From Pegoplata infirma (taxonomy: Eukaryota > Arthropoda > Insecta > Diptera > Anthomyiidae), in NCBI GenBank assembly GCA_963921195.1, contig OY992537.1, positions 144,284,275-144,348,274 of the forward strand: 64,000 nt of DNA, written 5' to 3'. Under the pieces are notes generated by a model, which worked only from the letters and a program-made list of their open reading frames with translations, ran no database searches and had not been told where the DNA came from. Positions 34,625-47,400 of this stretch are shown one piece after another (the first letter of the stretch is position 1; each line of letters opens with the position of its first letter). A program made the position numbers and the translations under genes.

Positions 34625-35595
34625 AATCCTGACACCCAAATTTCATACTCTTACTAGTTTTTATCGCTTCTTGTATATCAGTTTTTAACAAAAAAAAGTT
34701 TTTTTACTTAAATAAAATACATGCATTGCAATTATGATGTTCAGGCTGTTTATCTGAAATCGGCAGGTTTTTCGCTTTAACATGCTGTCTTGACAGATTT
34801 TTCTGCAGACTCTATCTGGTTTATCCAGGCAGAAATTTACCAATCTGCGTACGCTCAAAATGCAGATTTTCGCATTGCTCAAAATGCTGATATAAATAAA
34901 GGCTGGATTATATTCTACGTATCGTTGCATAGCATGTCAGCTGTTTATTTTCCAGCTTATGGGGAGACTAGTAAGTAGTTAGTTTTTCTGTATCGAAGCG
35001 GCAGCTGACGGAAAGTTCTGTAGAAAACAGAATACGTACCCAGCAAAAAAAGAACATACTAAAATGTTTATAAAAAGTAGTTCAACTGCTGCAAAAGTAG
35101 TTCTAACTCTGCTGAAACACTAGTGAATTTAACATATCGATGTCGCGCAAAATATGTACACTCAAAATAATACGTCAGTAAAAAAGTTTGTAAAATGGTT
35201 TGTAACCCAACTTTACAGGTTTTTTACTAATTCTTACTAAAAAATAATTTTTTAGTAATTCTTTTTTGTAAACTTGCGTTACAAACTATTGATTTTTTAC
35301 TGATTTTTTAATATTTTTTTCAAAATTATCGTACTAACTTTCGATAATTATTTTGTAAATTTTACAATATTAGTTAGTAAATTTTGTTTTTTTTTTTTAG
35401 AAAAAAATACACTTTATTAAAAAATTGAAATTTTATTAAAATATTTGGAAATTAAAAAGAGCATTAAAATAATATATATTATTACTTTTTTTTCATTTAA
35501 TGTTAAAACAGTGGACCAACGCTTTGATGAATATTAATACATATGTTTATTATTTTTAATATTGAATCACACTTATTTGCATTTGTTTTTTCCAA
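34625..35595. other. Unassigned intronic sequence with a possible TA-target element start
   Basis: At 35158 TACACTCAAAATAATACG resembles the ends of the CACTSAAAA group. A possible partner, TTTTTTTCAGTGTA, lies at 37470-37483, which would make a 2.3-kb element containing the piggyBac-like and pogo-like MITEs. No other feature is visible. Confidence 0.35.
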
Positions 35596-35599
35596 TTAA

Positions 35600-36123
35600 C
35601 CCTTTCAGACATTTTGTCCAATATAATGGACATTTGGTTTTCTCTGTTTGAAGTCTTGTAGATTTGGCAGAAATGAACCGATTTTGACATATAGTACCGT
35701 TTTCAAAAGACAATTTATTTAACTTTATATACATGTAATTTACACTGGTAATTTTTCATTAGTTTTTGATAAATTCAAAGGTTTTCAAAAAAAAATATTG
35801 TTTCAAAAAATTTAATGTTTTTTTTGCGTACAACGCAGAAGCAATTGACTTTTTAACTATCACAAAAAATTATTTTTTTTATTATTTTTGTCTCATTTAA
35901 TTATATATATTATCTACTTTAATAACACTAAGTTTCTTAAAATTAAAATGTTCGAAACGTGCCCACCAGGAATTTTGTCCAAAAACTTGGAAGGCACCTA
36001 GCGGTCAGATGAAGTAACTTACATGTAATCTGACTTCAGATTCTTAATCAGCAACCCCGAATTAACTAACAATCAAATTTTCAAATGTTTTTCTCAACTA
36101 GTTCTAAATAATGTCTGAAAGGG
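35600..36123. mobile_element. piggyBac-like MITE (TTAA target)
   Basis: CCCTTTCAGACAT at left and ATGTCTGAAAGGG at right are a perfect 13-bp inverted repeat, each flanked by TTAA (35596-35599, 36124-36127). CCC-starting TIRs with a TTAA target are diagnostic of the piggyBac superfamily. The 524-bp body is non-coding. Confidence 0.88.
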
Positions 36124-36127
36124 TTAA

Positions 36128-37028
36128 AGAAGCACATAATAAAAAAGGAAGGAAATATAGTGAAAAGAATATATCGTCACTACAAATGCAAAACAACGTA
36201 ACAACACTTTTTAGAATTTTACAGAAGAAGCAAAAAACGTTATTAAATGAAAAATATTTGCAATATAAAAGACTTTTGTAAAGTGTTAGCTTAAAAAACA
36301 GTGATAAATCCATTTCTGAAATAAAAAAGTCGTTTTTGTAAATATTTTTTGAGATATGTGGGTTACGTTTTTCGTGGAATCGTGTTTTGTAAAACAAAAC
36401 GACGTAACATCACAAAGTTAAATAAATTGCTAATTTTTTTGTAAATAATTGAGCCATTCAGTAAGTACTGGATCGAGAGCCATGAAATTTGTAGTGGTTA
36501 TGGCTAACGTATTTTCGAGCTTAAATTTTGAAGTTGGAGCCCAGCGGTTAAACGGGGGAGGCAGCAGAAACCCCCAAAGTAGGGCAGCTTTTGTATACGA
36601 ACACTTAAAACAATTGCCACTTTTTTTGTTTGTTATCATACATTTAAAAAAAATATATGCGGACAATGTGCTAGTAGAGAGGCCTAAAAAGTCCTGTTTA
36701 GTGGGTGTAGTTATCTCTTATACTTTCGGAGATAGAACCATTTTAAAATGTATAAATTAAAGTTTTTACCGACCCAGATCCAGTTTTTTGTTAATAGCAA
36801 AGCAGCATTTATTCCAATCTATTTTAAACTAATTTCATTTGAAAACTGGATAGATTTCTGATTAAAAAAAAAAAAAAAAAAATAAACCGATATCTTGTTT
36901 TAGTCCGAAAATACATTATTTTAAAGTTAAAAATAAAAAAAAAAATACGATTTTTTATTGCAAAAAGTACCAACACTCTTTTGACTCTAGATAAAAAGTT
37001 TCGTTCAGAACATGTTAATTATTTTAAC
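36128..37028. other. Unassigned intronic sequence
   Basis: Words such as GCAAAACAACGTAACA (36185) and AAAACGACGTAACATC (36395) recur, and occur inverted near 50895-50925, suggesting remains of one more repeat. Bases 36440-36600 loosely resemble the middle of 5427-6312. No gene is evident. Confidence 0.35.
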
Positions 37029-37030
37029 TA

Positions 37031-37339
37031 CAGTTGAACCTCGATTAACCGGGTTGCACGGGACCGGACTAAGCACGGATAATCGAAAAACACGGTTGAA
37101 AGAGGTTATATATTTTTCTACATTTGTATATGTTCGTGAATATATTGCACGGATAATAGAGGTAAAGCACGGTTAATAGAGGTAAAAACAATAACAAAAA
37201 ATACAATATGCACGTACATGTATGAATTGCACGGATAGTAGAGGTAAAGCACGGATAATAGAGGTAAAAAACAAACACACAGCATGCCGGTTAATAGAGG
37301 CACCGGTTAATAGAGGGCCGGATAATCGAGGTTCAACTG
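37031..37339. mobile_element. pogo/Tigger-like MITE (TA target)
   Basis: The ends CAGTTGAACCTCGATTAACC and its inverse GGATAATCGAGGTTCAACTG are characteristic of pogo-group elements. TA lies at 37029-37030 and 37340-37341. The body contains repeats of GCACGGATAATAGAGGTAAA. It is non-coding. Confidence 0.88.
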
Positions 37340-37483
37340 TAGTTTGGAAGCTCATGTGGATGAGTTTAAATCCAAAACGAAATCCGAGGTGTAAATATTG
37401 CGCCCAGCACCATCCAAAATTGGCCTAATTTTAAAATTAAATTTAACTAAATTTTTTGAAAATTCATGAAATTTTTTTCAGTG

Positions 37484-37680
37484 TAGAAGCATTCTTGGAA
37501 CCGTTAGAGAGATGAGAGTTAATTTTATAAAAATGTCATTTTGTATGAAAGCCCCCTTCAGGAATTTTTACCCCTTTACCACCACCTTTTTGCCATAACA
37601 AATGCCTAGGAGTCGCTCCAAGAGGGGTGCAATGTAAGACAAACCCCCATTCATTTTTACAAGCCAACAAAGATTTTAAC
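37484..37680. mobile_element. Fragment of the 19063-25527 family
   Basis: TTTTATAAAAATGTCATTTT followed by GTATGAAAGCCCCCTTCAGG, and later ACCCCCATTCATTTTTACA, match the arm repeats of that element with considerable divergence. Neither end is present. Confidence 0.55.
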
Positions 37681-37834
37681 ATACATGATTTAAAAATTTT
37701 TGATTTTTTTCAATTCGTTTTTGGTTCTTAAACATTTTAAAGTGATTTAATACCATATATTATAGAAAATCGCTCGGATTCTATAAAATACCCAAGAGTT
37801 CTTATAAAAGGTAAGGGTTTATCAATATATCTAA

Positions 37835-38592
37835 TATGCCATTTACATATACCTCGAAATCCAGAAAAAATGGGATTTCAATGAAAGTCCAAGTAAATCC
37901 CATTAATTTTTTGGATTTCAAATGTCAAATCCCATACAAAAAAAACTTGGATTTTGGGAAAATCGTAAAATCGCAATTTAAAATCCCAAAAAATGTCTAC
38001 TACTTAATTGTACAACTATGGTTTTTCCCAAAATAATCATCCCTAATGCTTTTTGCAACGCTGCACACGATTTTTTTTTTATCAGCTGTTGTTGTTTTTT
38101 ATAAAGTAAAAATCCAATTAAAATTTATTTTTTTAAAACTATTAAAAGATTAATAAAAACAATGTTTAACAATGTTTCATTTAAAATTTACCATTGCAAA
38201 TGGTAAACGCACAATTTAGTTGACTAATTTGGTCTTCCTAACAAAGAAAAACACTCAATGGTGGCAGTCCTAAACTTTGCAAAAATGTTAATTTTCTTGC
38301 ATTTAAAGAAGCAGCTCTATATAAAAACACATTTTTTGATATTGTGGTCCCAACATATACTAGTGGGATTGAAAATATTGGCTGCGGCAAAGAAAAATCA
38401 TTGTTTTTAGAAATATTTATAAAATTGGGTAATTTTCCCACTAACAACCCTGTACACAAATCAAAAGAAAATACAGAGTTAGTACAAACAAAATCCCGCT
38501 AAATGTCAAAAAAGCATATGTAAACGGTATAGATTTTAATTGGATTTGAAATCCAAATTTATATGGATTTCGGGGTATATGTAAATAGCATA
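37835..38592. mobile_element. TAA-target TIR element (PIF/Harbinger-like), 758 bp
   Basis: TATGCCATTTACATATACC at left is inverted with few changes at right (GGTATATGTAAATAGCATA). TAA lies at 37832-37834 and 38593-38595. Between 38220 and 38500 a stretch on either strand is open for about 70 codons but matches nothing I recognise. Confidence 0.75.
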
Positions 38593-38595
38593 TAA

Positions 38596-39056
38596 AGAAT
38601 TTTGCTGTAGTAAAGATACAAAAAAAATAAAGTTTTTGATCTCACTTGGTTAAAAAAAAAAATATTTCGAACCCGCAGGTTTCTTTATAAGAAAACCGAC
38701 TCCCTGTATGATTTTTTTTGTTAACTTACAGTTTTACCTCAAAATCAATGGGGTTGTTTTTGGAAAGAAAATTTTAACGTTTTAGCATTTCAAGTTCTTG
38801 AAATTGGTTTTGTAATAGGAAAAGTTTTAGGAACAAACCATACATTTAAAAAAGAAACTCTGTGTATTTTGAGAAAAAACTCTACAATTGTACTGGTAAA
38901 TTACACAAAATTTGAAACAGGGTTCGCAAAACCTGCGGATCTAACAAGCTATTTCCATTTACAAAAAAATACTCCACGGAATTACTGTTGAAAAAATTAC
39001 AATTTAAAATTGATTTTAATAAAGAAAACACAATTTTTCAAAACTAACTTTAAAAA
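38596..39056. other. Unassigned intronic sequence
   Basis: The text is AT-rich with a weak inverted relation between AACCCGCAGGTTTC (38670) and AAACCTGCGGATC (38928). No gene is present. Confidence 0.35.
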
Positions 39057-41689
39057 GAAGCTACTAGGGTATTCAATCGATTAACCGTTAATCGGTTAAC
39101 CGATTAATTTTGGTCGATTAACTGTTCGAATAATTTAAAATTGCCAATTTTCAAATAACAAATAAACCGATTAATTTGTGTCGATTAACCGATTAACCGA
39201 AATTTATTTTTTTTAGTACTTTTGGTTATTTTTTGCTGTTTAAGGTTCTGTAAATTACGGTTCTGCTTAAAGAAGTTAGGGTATAAAAAAATTAATTAAA
39301 CTCTCTTTTATCAATGAGTAAAATTGTCGTCAAGAAAATATTTTATAGAGGCCCTAAAAATTTATTTCGGCTTAAAAAAAATAACTTAATGACCCTAGCC
39401 AATTTGTTAAACATTTCCAGCACAATAGATTTTTCTAATAGTTTTTCATGCGCGTAATCTGAATCTGGCCTTAGAACTGATCTATCTCATATTGAGATAT
39501 TTAGGATTTCGATTTACAATACTGCACTCTAAAAAAGTGAGTCCAGTTTCCAACTATTAATTGGTAAATTTATACAAATTCAAATAAATTACTACTATAA
39601 ATTGTGTAAATTTTCAATAATTTTAAGTAGAATTACGCAATTTGTGTAAATTTACCCAATTATAGTAGGAAACTGAAATCATTTTAATTAGAGTGTGAAT
39701 AAACTCAGATTTTCGTAATGTTCGGGACCTTATAAAACCGCGAAATATTTTTAGATGTGAAAATAGTTTAGCACATCTGAAAAAAATACTTTTCGAATCC
39801 TTCAGATATCTTTTTTAATCACGGTGATATTGACCGATGAAATTATTGTAATTTTAGCACTAAAAAATAAAAGAAAAGAAATTTGGAAACCAAACAATTT
39901 TTTTTAAATATTTTTAGGGCAATTTTTCTTTTTATAAAAATAGCTTTATTTTTTTTGTGGCATTTTTTCGCATTAAATTGGGGCCAAATTTGACATTTAA
40001 TTATGAGGTGATATTTTTCACATTGGCGTCATTTTGGATTGGGTAATTTTTCAGGATGCCATACAAAAATTCTTTATTTGGGCTGAGATTGTTGGGGGTA
40101 TTTGAAGCGGATGTAGATTTCACTGTGCTACAAATGACCAAAAATAAAATATGCAGGGGTTCTCATATGAAAATTCGGGTTGGTTGGAGTCCATAGAGTA
40201 CTGATATACTCATAGTTTTTCTGGATCACTTCGTTAAGTACGTTTTTTATTGGCAAATGTGTTGAAAAACGGCAATTCTTAAATTACAACTTTAAAAAAT
40301 TATTACTTTGTTAGTTTGCAACCGATTTTCGATTTTCGATTTTATGAATTTTTTTGAAAGGTATAAGTCTTACCTTTTAAACAAAACAAAAATATTAAAA
40401 ATCGATCAAGAATTGGCTGAGCTACGATCGTTTAAGTTAAAAAAAATCAAATTTTTTGAAAAATTTGTCATATTCTTTATACTCTAAGTTGAAAGTGCAT
40501 CATTAAACAATTTTTTTTTATTTTTGTATAAAAGTGTAGTAAAGTAGCTTTCTAAAATATCAAAAAACATAACAATCGGTTAAAAAATGAATGAGTTATT
40601 CTAAGTTTTGTGATAGGACATTTTTAATTTTTTTCAGATATGCTTGTAATTCAGGTATTATTCATAAATCTTATAGCTAGTAGTAATTTTATGTGCCTAT
40701 GCATATAAACAAGAGATGGTAACATAATTAGATTTGTGGGTGATTGACACATGATCACAAGTGAGCGTGATTGAAAATCAATTTTACTCACGTGGTTGTG
40801 AGTGAGTGGAATAAAAAAAATGGGCGTGTCAGTTGCTTCTAAATCCCATTTATAATTTTTTGGTTTTGTTTGAAAAATATGAGTGTTACTTCTTAAAAAC
40901 AAAAATATTGAGAATAGATTGAAAATAGGCCCGTTTAAGTAAAAAATCTTTTTTGAAAAGTTATACCTGCAACATTTTTATGACAGAAAAAGTTGTACGT
41001 TTGCAAACATTTTTAAAACGAAATTGGTAAAATTGTAGGATCATTTGATGGAAATTCTATCTATTTATAAATAAACGTATGAGGCATTCCACACCAAATA
41101 TCCAGCAAAAAAAAACATGTGTACCGTAAATTTCTGAACAGGTTGTATGAATAGCCCTATATGGAGCTAAGAAAATTGCGTTTTTGGTTTTAAAATTTTT
41201 CAAAAACTTGACTTAGGAGGTCAAATATTGAAAAAATGGTCAAATTTGTGTTGAGTTACCTTGTTTAAATATTTATTAAATTAAAACGGAATGCACCACA
41301 ATCTCAAACATCGATTAAATTTTTTTTTTTTTTTTTTGGAAAATTTTCAGAATTAGTTCTGAAATTTTTGCATTTTTAAAAAAAGTCAATTAATCAAAAA
41401 CCCGGCCACTTTTTTGTTAAGCTTAGATGTTTGTCTATCCACACAAATAAATTCAGACATATGTTTTTTTGAGAAAATGGCATTTGAATATTAATTTTCA
41501 TAACAATTTTGTAATTTGCTTGTATTTTCTTGTTTCAACGTAGCGAATGACTATTAAATATTTGCATTAGTCATACGCTACGTTGAACCAAGCAAATTAC
41601 CAAATTGTCATGAAATTCAAAATTCAAATGCGATTTCTCGAAAATAACGAAAAAAATACATTACAATTTTTTTGTGTGGATAGACAAAT

Positions 41690-42156
41690 TAGAGATGGGA
41701 ACATGAGCAGATAAGAGCGTGAGTGTGACTGAATTCAATTTTACTCACGTGAATGGGAATGAGTGTGAGAAAGATTATTGCGTGAAAGAGTGAGCGTGAG
41801 TTGATTTTTTTGCGTGAGTTTGCTTGATTTATTTTCTCTTCATATTTCCTTTCATTCCAAAAAAAGCAACAAAAAAAATGTAAAATTTTGCTTAACTTCA
41901 GATTTTGTCCCGAAAAAATCAAAACAAATGTAAAATTTTAGATTTTGCTGAAAATTTTGAAAAATTTTTGAAATTATTTTTAGTATAAATAAGAATATCG
42001 TGAGTATCAGTCAACGTCAGCGTGAGTGACTCTTGCATCGGCGTACGTGAGTGTGAGTTGTATTAAATTTACACACGTGATTGTGAGTGAGTGTTAGAAG
42101 AAAAATTATGCTCGTGATTGAGTGAAAGTTAAAATTCACTCACGTGACCATCTCTT
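41690..42156. mobile_element. GTGAGTGTGAG-rich element with near-perfect 8-bp target
   Basis: The ends TAGAGATGG and CCATCTCTT are flanked by AGACAAAT (41682-41689) and AGACACAT (42157-42164), 7 of 8 matching. The body is packed with GTGAGTG, GAGCGTGAG and CTCACGTGA words. The same AGAGATGG end and CTCACGTG words occur at 40712-40800 and inverted at 42290-42400, so an older copy forms part of the surrounding palindrome. Confidence 0.7.
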
Positions 42157-43054
42157 AGACACATCTAATCTTTAAAAAAAAATTTACAAAAAAAAAACAA
42201 ATGTGGCCGGATTTAAATTGACTTTTTTAAAAAATGGAAAATTTCAGAACGGGTTCTGAAATTTTTTTTTATTTCACTCACACTTTTTTATTCCACTGAC
42301 ACTCACTCACAACGACGTGAGTAAAATTGATTTTCAATCACGTTCACTTGTGATCATGTGTCAATCACGTACAAATCTAATTATGTTACCATCTCTTGTT
42401 TATATGCATAGGCACATAAAATTACTACTAGCAATAAGATTTATGAATAATACCTGAATTACAAGCATTTCTGAAAAAAATTAAAAATGTCCAATCACAA
42501 AACTTAGCATAACTCATTCATTTTTTAACCGATTGTTATGTTTTTTGGTGTTTTGGAAAGCTACTTTACTATATTTTTATACAAAAATAAAACAAAAATT
42601 GTTTAATGATGTACTTTCAACTTAGAGTATAAAGAACATGACAAATTTTTCAAAAAATTGGATTTTGTTTAACTTAAACGATCGTAGCTCAGCCAATTCT
42701 TGATCGATTTTTAATATTTTTGTTTTGTTTAAAAGGTAAGACTTATACCTTTCAAAAAAGTCCATAAAATCGAAAATCGGTTGCAAACTAACAAAGTAAT
42801 AATTTTTTAATGTTGTAATTTAAGAATTGCCGTTTTTCAACACACTTGCCAATAAAAAACGTACTTAACGAAGTGATCCAGAAAAACTATGAGTATATCA
42901 GTACTCTATGGACTCCAACTAACCCGATTCGTTCAACTGTTGACAAGTGTGGACGTGTTTTAATTTATCTCCGTGCTATTAATTGAATTTTTGAAATTGT
43001 TCGTAATAGGTATTTTTGTAATATTTTCATGACCACATCCAGGAAAATGAAAAT

Positions 43055-44458
43055 ATGGACACAAATGATACCGATTTAATTCGAGGCTCTGCCTCACTGA
43101 CTGGTGCTGGTCCTAGCACTGGTCTTAGGGTTGCGACCTTGAAGTCCGACCTTGATTCTGGTAGGGGTGCTCAGCCTAATATTGGTGGTAAAAAGAAAAA
43201 GAAACTTAAACCATCAAAGGTCAGGCACAACCAGAGACGGCTTTGTTTGAAAATAATTAACAGACTAAGCCAACTTGATGGAACGAAGCTCTCCGAACGT
43301 GAGAGGGCGTCGCTATCATGGGCGAAAGGAGTCATTGAAGAACAGGACAAACTTTCGGCAATGCGCGCATCTGACAAACAGAGCGCTGTTTCGGCCTCGT
43401 CATCGAAGTCTGGTAAAAGGTTGCGCTCGCCCGACGAGAAACCTTTACCTAAGAGATCTAAGGTGACCGGCAACGTCTGGACTCAGTCTTTTAGTGAAGT
43501 GGTTAAAGGTAACTTCGTTAGGGCTGTGATAAACAGGCAAAATGGGGATTGTAGTATTCCAAGGGACAAGTGGAGTTTAGTTGAAACTAAACTAAATGAA
43601 ATCTACTATAGGCTCCTTGAGAGTATGCCTGATTTTCTCCCTACTACTGTCAACGCAGGTTGGTATCAGGGGCGAGCAAAACTCGTTGCTTTTGGGAACG
43701 AAAGATCCGCAGCCGTGTTTAAGGTTGCCATTAGCCAAGTGGGAGAGTTATGGCCTGGAGCCAGACTGGACGTTGTGGAAAAACATGATATCCCCTCGCA
43801 ACCCAGAGCTCATGCATGGATCCCAATGGCTACAAATGACACTGCGGTGATTCTTAAGATGATAAAAGTCTGCAATCCTGACCTTCCAACTCAGAATTGG
43901 CAAATTGCCAGATTGGGTGAGATGGAGGGCGCTCGTCGTCAAGCAGTGGTCTTGGTTAATGAGGAATCGCTTCCGCTTTTAGCCAGGACTGACGGCATTA
44001 TTAGATTTGGATTTTTTCATATAAGAGTCAATGTCTACAAGGGCGACCAGAAGACTATTTTGGACGCAGACAAGCCAGTGGCAGAGTCGGCTGGGGAGGA
44101 TAATCTGGAAAATGCTGATATTCAGCTGGCCGATTCTAGGCTGATGGAAGATGCATCTGGCATTTTTGAAACCGAATCTGGTAACGAATGCGACCTCTGT
44201 GATGGCATGGAGGATAAAGCCGATGCCACGATGGGTGACATTCAGGACGAGGCCCATGCAGTGAGGAATTCGGAGAGTTCTGTTGCCTCCGATTCAGAAC
44301 CGATGGGATATATATCTGGCTTATTCGAAACCGAATCTGGAGACGAATGCGACCTCTATGATAACACGGAGGATGAAGCCAATAACACAGTGGTGGAAAG
44401 GATGGTGGAAAAAAAGCAAGATGTTGCGGTTCCTACAAATAAACCTCCATCACTGTAA
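43055..44458 (+). CDS. LINE ORF1 protein (nucleic-acid-binding, DUF4780-like)
   Basis: The 467-residue protein presumably binds element RNA and carries it with ORF2 protein to the nucleus. A basic tract KKKKKLKPSK lies at 46-55 and a bipartite nuclear-localisation-like segment at 121-136 (KRLRS...PKRSKV). Residues about 149-335 have the hydrophobic pattern and HAWIPM...NPDLPTQNW words I associate with the DUF4780 domain of LOA-type ORF1s; this assignment is from memory. The C-terminal 130 residues are acidic and carry a duplicated motif, GIFETESGNECDLCD (369-383) and GLFETESGDECDLYD (422-436). No CCHC zinc knuckles are seen. The ATG follows a 127-bp leader, and the stop lies 38 bases inside ORF2. 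Confidence 0.85.
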   Translation: MDTNDTDLIRGSASLTGAGPSTGLRVATLKSDLDSGRGAQPNIGGKKKKKLKPSKVRHNQRRLCLKIINRLSQLDGTKLSERERASLSWAKGVIEEQDKLSAMRASDKQSAVSASSSKSGKRLRSPDEKPLPKRSKVTGNVWTQSFSEVVKGNFVRAVINRQNGDCSIPRDKWSLVETKLNEIYYRLLESMPDFLPTTVNAGWYQGRAKLVAFGNERSAAVFKVAISQVGELWPGARLDVVEKHDIPSQPRAHAWIPMATNDTAVILKMIKVCNPDLPTQNWQIARLGEMEGARRQAVVLVNEESLPLLARTDGIIRFGFFHIRVNVYKGDQKTILDADKPVAESAGEDNLENADIQLADSRLMEDASGIFETESGNECDLCDGMEDKADATMGDIQDEAHAVRNSESSVASDSEPMGYISGLFETESGDECDLYDNTEDEANNTVVERMVEKKQDVAVPTNKPPSL

Positions 44459-47400
44459 GGCAGCCTCAGCTGCACTCTTGCTGCGCCTGACGACAGGAGC
44501 AGTTGACTTGGTTTTTATCCAAGAGCCCTGGGTGCGGGGTGGCAGGGTTTGCGGATTGAAGACCCCTGGGTTTAAGTTGGTGGTTGCCAAAGGTGAGGGC
44601 TCACCAAGAGCCTGCATCTTGGCAAAAAATGGCTTAAATATTTTCTTTTTATCAACTTTTAGTGATATGGATGTTACAGCGGCTAGCTTAGAGCTTCATG
44701 GGAAGTCTATTTGGCTCGCCTCTGCGTATTTTCCTAATCCGGGGTCAATACCCCCGGAGAAGGTTGTCGGTCTAATTCGGGAGTCTGAATCTAGGGGACA
44801 CCAGTTAGTAGTGTGTTGTGATGCTAATGCACATCATTCGATATGGGGAAGTACAGACACAAATGATAGAGGCGAATCACTTTTGGAGTTTTTGTTAAGC
44901 ACTAACCTCTATATTTGTAACAAGGGTGATGAACCAACTTTCGTTACAAGTACGCGGCAAGAGGTTCTTGACGTAACACTTGTATCAGATACATTGTCTG
45001 ATAGAATTGATGACTGGAGAGTTTTGGAAGAGCATTCTTTCTCAGATCATCGCTACATTGAGTTTTTACTCAGGGAGCGTGCCCCGGTTGAGACAGTCTC
45101 TAGAAATCTGAGGAGAACAAACTGGGTGAAATATAGGGAGACTTTTTCTTTGCTTTTGGATGAAGTACCCTTATCTAAACCACATAGTTTGGCGCAAATT
45201 GACTGTCTAGTTGACCATATAACAAATGTTTGTAATAGGTGCCTGGATGCGTCTTGTCCTTCTGCAAAGCCTAGAGGGAAAAAAAAGCCACCTTGGTGGT
45301 CAAATGAGTTGCAGACGAGCAGAGATTCCTGCAGAAAGCTCTTTAATAAGGCTAAATTTTCAAGAGCGGACGAGGACTGGTCTGCATACAGGCTGCAACT
45401 TAAGAGTTATAAAAAGATGATCAGAAATGCAAAATGTGATTCTTGGAAAAACTTCTGTGGAAACATAGAAGACGTTTCTGAGGCATCCAGGCTGCGCAAG
45501 GTTCTGGCTTCTTCTCCTTGCACCCTGGGATACCTGAAAGATCCTAATGGGGTGTGGTCTTCCTCCAGTGGAGAGTCGCTGGATCTCCTTTTAAACACGC
45601 ATTTTCCGGGCAATTCCATGACGCCGTTTCAAGCTTTGGAACGTTCTGACGCCCAAGCATCTGAAATTGCTTCGGAAATAATAAATATGCCAACATTAAT
45701 CTGGGCGATAAAAAGCTTCAGGCCCTATAAATCCCCGGGACCTGATGGTATAATTCCGGCTGAGTTGCAGCAAGTGTCGGACTATATAGCCCCGTTGCTG
45801 TATAATCTATACACAGCATGCATCAACTGGTCGTACATTCCTTTAAAATGGAGGGATACCAGAGTCGTATTTATCCCGAAGGCTGGGAAAAGTTCCCACA
45901 CAGCTCCGAAGGATTTCAGACCAATTAGTCTGTCTTCTTTTTTGTTAAAGACAATGGAACGAATGATAGACTCATATTTGCGTAGAGTGATTGACCCGAG
46001 GTTGCTTTCGACAAAGCAACATGCATACAGCAAGGGACGATCAACGGAAACAGCTCTTCATGAGCTCGTTGGTACCATCGAGAGATCGCTTTCGGTAAAG
46101 GAGTACACTATGGTGGCCTTTCTTGATATTGAGGGGGCTTTTAATAATGTCATCCCAGAATCGATAATATTGGCATTGTCTGGTCTGGGAATAAAGCGTG
46201 AAATCGTTTTAATGGTGGAAAGCCTACTTGCCAGTAGACGTATAACGTCTGAATTGGGAGCGTCCGTCATATCTCGATTTGTCAATAGGGGCACACCACA
46301 AGGAGGTGTTCTTTCGCCGCTTCTTTGGAACCTGGCACTGAATTCAATGCTACTATCTCTAGAAGCACGTGGTTGTCATGTTGTCGCATATGCTGACGAT
46401 GTCGCGATAGCGGTAAAGGGGAAGCATCTGCCAACATTGCGGGACATTCTTCAGGGTTCTCTGAAAGATCTGTCTAAATGGGCAAGAGACTGTGGTCTAG
46501 GAGTTAATCCTAGTAAAACAGAGCTTGTTTTATTTACAAGGAAAAATAAGATTCCTGCTTTTAATCCTATTTCTCTGGACGGTACTGAAATCACCTTCTC
46601 AGATGGAGCCAAGTATCTTGGAGTATTTCTAGATAGGAAGCTGAATTTCAGGCGTAATATTGAGGAACGGGTGAGAAAAGCAACGATTGCTTTGTATTCC
46701 TGTAAAAGGGCTATTGGAAAACGATGGGGTTTTAGCCCTCAAGTCGTTCATTGGATCTATACAGCAGTGGTGCGTCCAATTTTGCTGTATGGAATCATTG
46801 TCTGGTGGCCTGCTTTAGAAACAAAAGCGAACTGTGTCTTTATCACGAAGGTACAGAGAATGGCGTCAATGTGCATCACTGGTGCTCTTCGTACTACACC
46901 TACGGCTGCATTAGAAATCCTCCTTCACCTGATACCCTTGGACATATTGGGTAGGCAGTATGCAGCTGCGTCGGCAATTCGACTTAATAGCACGCTGCAA
47001 TGGAGGAGCAGCGATTGTGGCCATAGCGCGATCTTGAAAAAGATAACAATACCACAAAATGTGGATTGTGCTCCCTCTTTGAGCCTCTTTGAGCGCCACT
47101 TTACCACTATGATACCATCCAGGGAGTCTTGGATGGGGGATACTCCGGGAAGTGGAGCTACCATAAATTTTTACACAGATGGATCGAGGCTGCACGAACA
47201 AGTGGGCTTTGGGGTCTATTCGGAAGAGCTTGGATTGAGCCTGGCTCGTAGATTGCCAGATCATTGCAGTGTCTACCAGGCAGAGATGCTGGCAATAAAG
47301 GAAGTGGCTGACTGGTTGAGCTGCAATGTCTTGTCTACAACCGCAGTCAACATCTATACTGACAGTCAAGCCGCGGTCAAGTCCCTGGATTCAATGTTTC

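Noticed and set aside
38238..38459. 73-residue frame on the minus strand as a transposon gene
   Set aside because: No motif is recognised; it lies in a 758-bp TAA-target element and is short enough to be chance.
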